DNA of 40,323 nt from contig JAGAJK010000057.1 in assembly GCA_017626145.1 (NCBI GenBank), positions 1-40,323 of the forward strand. Reading direction: 5' to 3'. Within the stretch, counting starts at the first letter, position 1. Every line of letters begins with the position of its first letter. The notes under the pieces are model-generated. The model saw only the letters and a program-made list of their open reading frames with translations. It did no database searches and was not told the origin of the DNA. Source of the stretch: Clostridia bacterium. GTDB lineage: Bacteria > Bacillota > Clostridia > RGIG6154. Of this stretch, positions 34,145 through 40,323 are shown piece by piece. Both the position numbers and the translations under genes were made by a program.

Positions 34145-34823
34145 ATTTTAAAATGAAATCAATGATAGGGGAGTTATCGGTTAAACTGTGTGGGTGATGG
34201 TCTCCGCCTTTTTTAATTATAGTTTTTATTATGCAGTTGTTTTCTGTGTAAATATCATTTATATATTTTCCGTTTTCGTCATAAGGCACTATTTTGTCGC
34301 TGTCACCACTTACTAAAATTATGGGGATATTTGATTCGGCAAGCTTGGGCAGATGATCAAGGGGATGATTTCTGTAGCCTAACAGAGTAATTAAATCCAT
34401 ACCTGTGTGAGCCTGAAATTCATCAAATACGCTTTCTTTTCCTTTACCAAGCCCTGCAGGGCAGGATAAAAGGTTCACTACCGGTGCATCAAGATACATA
34501 CATGAAACAAACTGAGGATATTTTGATGCAAAATAAATTCCCTGCAGCCCACCGCAACTCATACCTATAATTACGCATTTTTTGCTTACACCGAATCTTT
34601 CGGACATATATTGTGCAAGATTGAATCTCGCTTCAGTATCCGACGGATGATGCCAGCGGGTTTTGTTCTTTATATGAGCTATATAATAACCCATATCAAG
34701 AAGTGTATTTTGCACTTCGGGAAAAGCGTTGAAGTATTCTGTTTTTAATGCCCATTTTCCGTTGGGCTTTTCGGGATGGCAGATTATTACCTCTCTGTCG
34801 TTTAATACAATATTTTCTATCAT
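34134..34823 (-). CDS. Alpha/beta hydrolase (esterase-like)
   Basis: A cytoplasmic protein of 229 residues. The nucleophile elbow is IIGMSCGG (S89), the acid is in VSGDSDKIVPY (D176 or D174) and the base in GGDHHPHS (H209-H212), the usual order of a serine esterase. Many relatives remove acetyl or other esters from sugars or act as small carbohydrate esterases. It follows the GH36/31-like gene with a one-base TAATG overlap and so is translationally coupled. Its last codons lie at the edge of the IS remnant, so the natural C-terminus may have been slightly altered, though the length looks normal. Confidence 0.82.
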   Translation of the reverse strand: MIENIVLNDREVIICHPEKPNGKWALKTEYFNAFPEVQNTLLDMGYYIAHIKNKTRWHHPSDTEARFNLAQYMSERFGVSKKCVIIGMSCGGLQGIYFASKYPQFVSCMYLDAPVVNLLSCPAGLGKGKESVFDEFQAHTGMDLITLLGYRNHPLDHLPKLAESNIPIILVSGDSDKIVPYDENGKYINDIYTENNCIIKTIIKKGGDHHPHSLTDNSPIIDFILKYDK

Positions 34824-36484
34824 TATAAAAGACCTGCTTTCTTCTGATTTTTTGTGAATATTTCAGCAACCTCTTTCCAGTCATCATCGGTAAAGAAAGC
34901 ATCGTAAAGACGTGTTCCGTAAAGAGAAAGTGTACCAATTTCGGCACCTCGTCTGAAATAGAGAAGTGCGTCTCTCTTTTTACTGCCTCCTGCGGCATCT
35001 ATATCAATAAGTAAGTTGGGAAGAGTTGCTTTTAGTATAGCTGTTCTTGTGTTCAGGTTGTAAAGGGGGCGGTTACTTTTACACCAGTAGTCGCCGATTC
35101 TCATCATATCCATACATTCATCAAAATAAGGATGAACGTGCTGGCTTGTTATAAGCGCATCTTTCTTAGCTTTTTTTGCCATATTGTACATAAGGGATAT
35201 ATTTCTTTTTACAAGCTCAATACCAAATACGCCCTTTTCATATATTTCGAGGTTTTCTTCAGAGGGAATTGTAACAAAATCCACTTTGAAGCCGTCAGCG
35301 TTGCAGCATCCCTCTTTGTCACTTAAAAGATATTCCATTGTTTTTTCAATGTGGCTTATGTATTTGGGGTTTGTAGGGTCAACGTAAAGCGGTTTGCCGT
35401 TTAATGTAATACATTCATCCTCACCGAGACCTTCAACACTCCAAAAATTATACCATAAAAGAACCCTTCTGCCTTTTTTATGCTGTGTGTCAATAAATTG
35501 TCGCATATCAGGCCACTTGTCTTTGTCTACTTCCATTGTGCCGAACTGCTTGTGCCACTTACAGTCAATAATAACAGTTGAAAACGGTATGTTTTTATTT
35601 TCTGCATCAGAAATTATTTTTTCATAGTTTTTTTGTGTAGCCGCACCGATGGCAAGGTCAAAAGTGCTCATAACGGGTGCTTTATCTGCATTTTCCTTAA
35701 CTGCCTCATCATCCCAGGAAGCCTTTTGAGAGCCTGCAATTTCTGCTCCGATTGCCCATTGGTCACCCCAACCGCAAAGAATGTTTCCGCTCCACCATTT
35801 TTCGTAGTGATGCTTTTGTTGTTTTACATAACCTTTTTCAAAGTGAAATTTTGCATTGTTTTCCAAAAGATGGTATCTGTCTTTGCCGATTTCAATTAAA
35901 ATATGAGGAAGCTCAAAACATCCGTCAATTTCTGTATATAGTCCATAGTCTGTACCAAAAGAACAACTGTTGCCGCAAGGTATGTAAGAAAACTCCGAAA
36001 AATTGTATTCCTTTTCTTTTGCAACTAAACCTACAGCAATAAGATTTTCGTTACCCTCCATATCAAAAATATAGCACTGCGGTGGAGGAATAAAATATTC
36101 TTCTCTTTTGTCTTTGACGGTTAACATATCCTTGTAGGTTGCTACATCTCCGCCTGACAATACAGCAGGTGAAAAATACCCTGAAGTGTTAAATGTTGTA
36201 TTGTTAAAATACTTAACCTGACCTAATTTGCCTTTGCCCGTTAAATTAACTTTGTAAAGCAAATAATTTTCATCACATTCAAGTGTGTAAATTTTTTCGA
36301 AAACACCGTCAAAGGCTGTCCATATAAAAGTATTATCCTTTTTGTCAAAGCTTAGTATTTCATCTTCTCTGTCATTTATAATTGTTGAAACACCGAAATC
36401 AAAAAACATTTCTGAAGCATTTGTATCGTTAACTTCAAATGAATTCTTTTTTGCTACAACAGAATAGTTTGTGTTTATGTTCAT
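34823..36484 (-). CDS. GH36/GH31-like glycosidase (alpha-galactosidase clan type)
   Basis: A cytoplasmic protein of 553 residues without signal peptide. The N-terminal 220 residues are beta-rich. The barrel carries STVIIDCKWH, a KWPDM motif near 323-327, VLLWYNFW at 341-348, then GFKVDFV at 398-404, whose Asp402 is the expected nucleophile of GH36 and related enzymes, and MRIGDYW at 461-467, whose Asp465 is a candidate acid/base. It should hydrolyse an alpha-linked sugar, for example galactose. It is shorter than classical GH36 enzymes (about 700), and assignment to GH36 or GH31 is not certain. It is coupled to the AraC gene before it by TAATG and to the hydrolase after it. Confidence 0.75.
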   Translation of the reverse strand: MNINTNYSVVAKKNSFEVNDTNASEMFFDFGVSTIINDREDEILSFDKKDNTFIWTAFDGVFEKIYTLECDENYLLYKVNLTGKGKLGQVKYFNNTTFNTSGYFSPAVLSGGDVATYKDMLTVKDKREEYFIPPPQCYIFDMEGNENLIAVGLVAKEKEYNFSEFSYIPCGNSCSFGTDYGLYTEIDGCFELPHILIEIGKDRYHLLENNAKFHFEKGYVKQQKHHYEKWWSGNILCGWGDQWAIGAEIAGSQKASWDDEAVKENADKAPVMSTFDLAIGAATQKNYEKIISDAENKNIPFSTVIIDCKWHKQFGTMEVDKDKWPDMRQFIDTQHKKGRRVLLWYNFWSVEGLGEDECITLNGKPLYVDPTNPKYISHIEKTMEYLLSDKEGCCNADGFKVDFVTIPSEENLEIYEKGVFGIELVKRNISLMYNMAKKAKKDALITSQHVHPYFDECMDMMRIGDYWCKSNRPLYNLNTRTAILKATLPNLLIDIDAAGGSKKRDALLYFRRGAEIGTLSLYGTRLYDAFFTDDDWKEVAEIFTKNQKKAGLL

Positions 36485-37284
36485 TATAAGTCTCCTTTAC
36501 TGTTTTTTCGTATTTGAGAGGGGAGATGCCCTGTTTCCTTTTTAAATACTTTGGTAAAATAGGAAACATCTTCAAAACCGCATCCGGTTGCAATGTCGGA
36601 TACGGACCAGTCGGAGGTTTTAAGAAGAGATTCTGCTTCATTGCAACGCACCTGACGGATATAGTCGTTTACCGTGATGTTTGTGTAAGTTTTAAAACGC
36701 CTTGCAAAGTGGAATTTGCTGAAGCCAACCGCATCAGAAACCTGTTCAAGGGTAATCTTTTCCTTATAGTGCTTTCGTATGTATTTCATTGCTTTTTTTA
36801 CAGTATCGTCAAATTTATCGCTTTGAGCGCACCTTTTATAGTTTCTGAATAAATAAGTCATAAGAGAAAGCACCTGGGCACGAAGTGCAATTTCATACCC
36901 GCTTTCTTTATTAAAATACTCTCTGTTTATATCATCAAAATAAGAGGCAACATTTTCGTCATTAATAATTTCACAGAATTCATACTTTTCTAAATCAAGC
37001 CCTGATTCCTTAAGAAAATCGTAATTTATAATAAGGCAGTAATAATTAACACGACTACTTGTAACAAAATGATGAAGCCGTCCTGAATTAACAACTGTAA
37101 GTACCCCTTTTTTCATAGCAGATTTCTGGGAATCCACAATGGAAGTTCCTTCTCCGTCAATACAGTAAATCAGTTCAATGTTTTCGTGCCAGTGCAAATA
37201 TTCATAATCATTTTTCAGGATAATATTATGAAATATTACGGGCAGATTTTTAGTAATTTTGGAATGATTTTCGTAAAAACTCAA
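36484..37284 (-). CDS. AraC-family transcriptional regulator, first gene of its operon
   Basis: About 266 residues. The cupin-like sensor has YLHWHENIELIYCIDGEG near 30-47; the C-terminal double helix-turn-helix reads ITLEQVSDAVGFSKFHFARRF and VSDIATGCGFEDVSYFTKVF and ends GHLPSQIRK. TTG at 37284 is proposed as start because GAGG lies 8 bases upstream; the frame is open to GTG 37293, which overlaps that site, so start is moderately sure. It shares its control region with the divergent isomerase operon and overlaps the glycosidase gene by one base, so it probably controls both operons (inference). Confidence 0.87.
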   Translation of the reverse strand: MSFYENHSKITKNLPVIFHNIILKNDYEYLHWHENIELIYCIDGEGTSIVDSQKSAMKKGVLTVVNSGRLHHFVTSSRVNYYCLIINYDFLKESGLDLEKYEFCEIINDENVASYFDDINREYFNKESGYEIALRAQVLSLMTYLFRNYKRCAQSDKFDDTVKKAMKYIRKHYKEKITLEQVSDAVGFSKFHFARRFKTYTNITVNDYIRQVRCNEAESLLKTSDWSVSDIATGCGFEDVSYFTKVFKKETGHLPSQIRKNSKGDL

Positions 37285-37333
37285 AAACAACACCTCAAAA
37301 GCAAGATTTTACCAAAAAAAAGCAATAATACAC

Positions 37334-37362
37334 TTGTAATATTTATTATAAAGCATTATAAT
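37334..37362 (+). promoter_or_regulatory. Promoter of the isomerase-oxidoreductase-isomerase operon
   Basis: TTGTAA (37334-37339), 17-base spacer, TATAAT (37357-37362), 46 bases before the ATG. Confidence 0.7.
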
Positions 37363-37373
37363 GCAGTTGTCAA
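37345..37373 (-). promoter_or_regulatory. Promoter of the third AraC operon
   Basis: Minus-strand TTGACA (37373-37368), 17-base spacer, TATAAT (37350-37345), both consensus. It lies inside the rightward promoter; the two cannot be occupied at the same time. Confidence 0.78.
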
Positions 37374-37408
37374 TAAAAATGAAATTATCTTTTAAAGGAG
37401 GATAAATT

Positions 37409-38248
37409 ATGTATAACTTTCCGATAGGCGTAATGATGGAATCGTTCAGAACCGATGTTCGTACAGCACTTGAAACTGCTGCGAAATTAGGTGCAAAGGG
37501 TGTTCAGATTTACGCAAGAAATGATTATGAAATGGACACAATCACGCAGGAAAAAACAAACGAATTAAAATCAATTTTAGCTGATAACGGTCTTGTTGTT
37601 TCAGCAATCTGCGGTGACCTCGGCAAAGGCTTCGGTCATGAGGATTTAAACCCACAGCTTATTGAAACCTCTAAAAAGATTATGTACTGGGCAAAGGAGC
37701 TTGGAACAGACATCGTAACAACACATATAGGCGTTGTTCCCGAGGACTCAAATCATCCAAGATTTGCAGTAATGCAGAAAGCCTGCCGTGAGCTTTGTCA
37801 GTTTGCTGATGGAATGGGTTCACATTTTGCCATTGAAACAGGTCCTGAAACTTCGGCAGTTTTAAAGGGGTTTCTTGATACATTGGGCGGAAAAGGTGTT
37901 GCTGTTAACCTTGACCCCGCAAATTTAGTTATGGTAACAGGTGATGACCCTGTACAGGCTGTATATAACTTAAAGGATTATATCGTACATACTCACGCTA
38001 AAGACGGAAGAATGCTTACAAAAAAATCTCCTGAAGTTATTTACGGTCTTGAAGAAGATAAAATGCTTAACTGCAAGGCTTTTGAAGAAGTTCCTCTGGG
38101 AACAGGTGAGGTTGATTTCCCTGCATATTTGAAAGCTCTTGAAGATATAGGATATAGAGGCTATCTTACAATCGAAAGAGAAGTGGGAGACAATCCTGCA
38201 AAGGATATTGAAACAGCAGTAAACTTTCTTAGAGGCATTATCGGTTAG
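37409..38248 (+). CDS. Sugar phosphate isomerase/epimerase-type TIM barrel
   Basis: A protein of 279 residues with all four metal ligands of the family: E143 (AIETGPE), D169 (NLDPANL), H194/H196 (IVHTHAKDG) and E256 (LTIERE). It therefore should be an active Mn- or Co-type isomerase, epimerase or dehydratase working on keto-sugars or inososes. First gene of a three-gene operon with strong ribosome site AAAGGAGG. The oxidoreductase follows after 11 bases. The substrate is unknown; tagatose/psicose epimerase, IolE-like and glycoside-eliminase functions are all possible. Confidence 0.87.
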   Translation: MYNFPIGVMMESFRTDVRTALETAAKLGAKGVQIYARNDYEMDTITQEKTNELKSILADNGLVVSAICGDLGKGFGHEDLNPQLIETSKKIMYWAKELGTDIVTTHIGVVPEDSNHPRFAVMQKACRELCQFADGMGSHFAIETGPETSAVLKGFLDTLGGKGVAVNLDPANLVMVTGDDPVQAVYNLKDYIVHTHAKDGRMLTKKSPEVIYGLEEDKMLNCKAFEEVPLGTGEVDFPAYLKALEDIGYRGYLTIEREVGDNPAKDIETAVNFLRGIIG

Positions 38249-38259
38249 GAGGAAATAAA

Positions 38260-39312
38260 ATGTTAAAAATAGGTATAATCGGTGTAGGAAGCATATCGGG
38301 TGCTCATATAGATGCATATTTAAATAACCCCGAATGTAAGCTTTGTGCTTTTTGTGATATTGATGAAAAGGTTCTTAAGGAAAAAGCAGAAAAATATAAC
38401 GTAAAAGAAATTTATACAGACTATAATGAAATGCTTGCAAAAGCAGATATTGATGCTGTAAGCGTATGCGTATGGAACAGCGAGCACGCACCTGCAACAA
38501 TTGCGGCTTTAAATGCTAAAAAGCACGTTTTATGCGAAAAGCCTATGTCTGTAAACGCAGAAGATGCTATCAAAATGCAGAAAGCTGCCGAAGCTAACGG
38601 TAAATTATTACAGATTGGTTTTGTTCGCCGTCACGGAAACGATATGAATATCTTCAAAGAATTCAGGGATGCAGGATACTTCGGTGAAATTTACTACGGT
38701 AAAGCTACATACATCAGAAGAAACGGTAACCCCGGCGGTTGGTTTGGCGACAAATCACGTTCAGGCGGAGGCCCTTTAATTGACCTCGGTGTTCACGTAA
38801 TTGACTTTATGAGATATGCCGCAGGCAATCCAAAGGCTGTAAGTGTTTACGGAGCAACTTTCCATAAGCTTGGTGACAGACGCAACCTTAAAACTCCTAA
38901 GGGATATGTATCTGCATCACATACCGAAAATGATATATGCGATGTTGAAGATTTGGCATCTGCAATGATAAGATTTGACAACGGCTTTGTTTTAAGCGTT
39001 GAAGCAAGCTTTAGCTTAAACACTAAAGAAGATCAGGGCAGACTTGAAATTTTCGGTACTAAGGGCGGTGCTAAACTCGAACCTGAAATCGAGCTTTACA
39101 GCGAAGAAAACGGCTATATGACAAACACCACTCTCTGTGCTAAAACCTCTCTTGATTTCAGCATAATCTTCCAGAACGAAATAAATCATTTTGTAGACTG
39201 TATTGTAAACGGTAAAGAATGTATTGCACCTGCAGAAGACGGTGTTGAAATGATGAAAATTTTGGACGCAATTTATGAATCCGCAAGAACAGGGCACGAG
39301 GTGATTTTATGA
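38260..39312 (+). CDS. Gfo/Idh/MocA-family NAD(P)-dependent oxidoreductase
   Basis: A protein of 350 residues. Rossmann motif GIIGVGSISGAH at 4-15, catalytic EKP in VLCEKPMS, and DLGVHVIDFM with the conserved Asp and His. The C-terminal alpha/beta domain ends with the usual MMKILDAIYESARTG helix. It oxidises a sugar or glycoside with NAD(P), often at C3. It overlaps the next isomerase gene by 4 bases (ATGA), so they are coupled. It is only distantly like the oxidoreductase at 6361, so the two sets are not a recent duplicate. Confidence 0.92.
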   Translation: MLKIGIIGVGSISGAHIDAYLNNPECKLCAFCDIDEKVLKEKAEKYNVKEIYTDYNEMLAKADIDAVSVCVWNSEHAPATIAALNAKKHVLCEKPMSVNAEDAIKMQKAAEANGKLLQIGFVRRHGNDMNIFKEFRDAGYFGEIYYGKATYIRRNGNPGGWFGDKSRSGGGPLIDLGVHVIDFMRYAAGNPKAVSVYGATFHKLGDRRNLKTPKGYVSASHTENDICDVEDLASAMIRFDNGFVLSVEASFSLNTKEDQGRLEIFGTKGGAKLEPEIELYSEENGYMTNTTLCAKTSLDFSIIFQNEINHFVDCIVNGKECIAPAEDGVEMMKILDAIYESARTGHEVIL

Positions 39313-40178
39313 TCTTAGGTGTAAGCTCATATTCTTTTCAGCAGGCAATTTCAAATGGTAAAATTACCCAGAAGGATGCTATTGACGAAGCTTATAAATT
39401 GGGCTTTTCGGCTATTGAGTTTACAACACTTGAACCCTGTGAAAGTCCCACCTTTGAACAAATGATTGAATATGCTAAGGAAATAAAGTCGAGAGCAGAC
39501 GAGCTTGGTATGACAATCTGCAACTATGCAATCGGAGCAAATCTTTATAACGATGATAAAGATGAACTTGCAAAAACATTAAAAACTGTAAAAGAACAGG
39601 TTCTTGTGGCAAAGGAGCTTGGTGTTCCCGTTATGCGTCACGACATCTGTTACACAGTTTCTCCTGTTAAGCGTTCCTTTGATCTGATGCTTCCCCAAAT
39701 CGTAGAAAATGTTCGTGAAATTACACAGTTTGCTATGGAGCACGGCATAAAAACCTGTAGTGAAAATCATGGCTATGTTGCTCAGGACAGCGACAGAATG
39801 GAAAGACTTTTTAATGCGGTTAATCACTCTAATTATGGTCTTTTGGTTGATATCGGTAACTTTATGTGCGCCGATGAAAATCCACTTCTTGCCGTATCAC
39901 GTGTTGCACCTTATGCAATACACGTACACGCTAAAGATTTTCACCTTTACGAAGGCGACTGTGAAAAAATGGAAGGAACATTTTCCACAAGAGGCGGTAA
40001 CTTTCTTAAAGGCGCAGTAGTAGGTGAGGGCGATGTTCCTGTAATACAGTGCCTGCGTTCACTTAAAAGAACGGGCTATGACGGTTTTCTATCAATAGAA
40101 TACGAAGGAGCCGAGGACTGTTTCGAAGGAATAAGAAGGGGCAAAGAAAACTTAGAGAAATTTCTTGAAATTTTATAA
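39309..40178 (+). CDS. Sugar phosphate isomerase/epimerase-type TIM barrel
   Basis: A protein of 289 residues; likely metal ligands E152 (CSENHG), D181 (LVDIGNF), H205/H207 (IHVHAKDFH) and E264 (LSIEYEG). The ENHG and HVHAKD motifs put it near the epimerase/IolE-like groups. It is the last gene of the operon, translationally coupled to the oxidoreductase through ATGA. With two different isomerases around one oxidoreductase, one may epimerise or eliminate and the other isomerise the product (inference). Confidence 0.87.
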   Translation: MILGVSSYSFQQAISNGKITQKDAIDEAYKLGFSAIEFTTLEPCESPTFEQMIEYAKEIKSRADELGMTICNYAIGANLYNDDKDELAKTLKTVKEQVLVAKELGVPVMRHDICYTVSPVKRSFDLMLPQIVENVREITQFAMEHGIKTCSENHGYVAQDSDRMERLFNAVNHSNYGLLVDIGNFMCADENPLLAVSRVAPYAIHVHAKDFHLYEGDCEKMEGTFSTRGGNFLKGAVVGEGDVPVIQCLRSLKRTGYDGFLSIEYEGAEDCFEGIRRGKENLEKFLEIL

Positions 40179-40184
40179 TTTTAG

Positions 40185-40217
40185 GGACTGTAAAAAATCA
40201 TCGATTTTTTACAGTCC
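40185..40217 (+). terminator. Terminator of the isomerase operon
   Basis: A perfect 15-bp stem (GGACTGTAAAAAATC and its complement, ATC loop) seven bases past the stop, followed by TTGTT. Confidence 0.85.
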
Positions 40218-40261
40218 TTGTTAGGGAATAGGAAAAAATGTTGCAGAACGGACGAACTGAG

Positions 40262-40317
40262 CTGTAAATGCCTGTTCAAAGGCATTTACAGGTACCCGAA
40301 GGCGTATGTGATACGCC
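40262..40317. repeat. Paired intergenic hairpins at the right edge
   Basis: CTGTAAATGCC with GGCATTTACAG (40262-40291) and GGCGTAT with ATACGCC (40301-40317). No coding sequence is seen after 40178; this resembles the hairpin spacers elsewhere in the window. Confidence 0.55.
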
Positions 40318-40323
40318 GAGTTA

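Overview
The window looks like a low-GC Gram-positive genome, most likely an anaerobic Clostridia member of the kind found in gut or rumen communities. The reasons are AT-rich DNA, AGGAGG-type ribosome binding sites, a T-box leader, three AraC-type sugar regulators, SLH (S-layer homology) anchored surface proteins, and hairpin-rich intergenic repeats. I cannot name a species. The content is an accessory carbohydrate-use island with almost no housekeeping genes and no visible sugar transporter.

Layout. 1-1165: the start of an XRE-cupin protein fused to an acyl-CoA synthetase-like N-terminus, transcribed leftward behind a full T-box leader with a probable isoleucine specifier. 1166-1690: no intact gene, a possible recombinase relic and two terminators. 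1691-5049: a divergent pair, an AraC regulator and a GH38 alpha-mannosidase. 5316-8359: a leftward operon of xylose isomerase-like protein, Gfo/Idh/MocA oxidoreductase and TIM-barrel isomerase/epimerase. 8491-9318: a second AraC regulator. 9599-13862: a NagZ-like GH3, a ceramidase-like hydrolase and a DegT-type aminotransferase. Four copies of one operator-like sequence lie before the second AraC gene and the three transcription units around it, which suggests a local regulon.

13928-31995 is about 18 kb of exported proteins. It holds an SGNH esterase-GH141-like-copper amine oxidase N-domain fusion, a 1514-residue repeat protein followed in the same frame, after a single UGA, by a complete GH141-like domain, a 1393-residue adhesin-like protein with three SLH domains, and an SLH-like partner. 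Together they look like a Gram-positive surface glycan-capture and cleavage apparatus.

32057-34140 is a scarred region: an amidohydrolase, a broken FAD oxidoreductase gene fused to a duplicated fragment of the SLH-like gene, and one end of an IS3-family element. 34134-37284 is a leftward operon of a third AraC regulator, a GH36/GH31-like glycosidase and an alpha/beta hydrolase with TAATG junctions. 37409-40178 is a rightward operon with the order isomerase-oxidoreductase-isomerase, driven by a promoter interlocked with that of the third AraC gene.

Inferred joint role: surface enzymes trim a complex, possibly mannose-, fucose- or N-acetylhexosamine-containing and esterified glycan, and cytoplasmic glycosidases plus two TIM-barrel/Gfo-Idh-MocA sets process the unusual sugars released. 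The strongest items to follow up are the in-frame UGA at a domain boundary, the T-box on a regulator-enzyme fusion, and the two isomerase-oxidoreductase-isomerase triads, which resemble redox-type deglycosylation systems. All functions come from reading motifs by eye; no database search was run.
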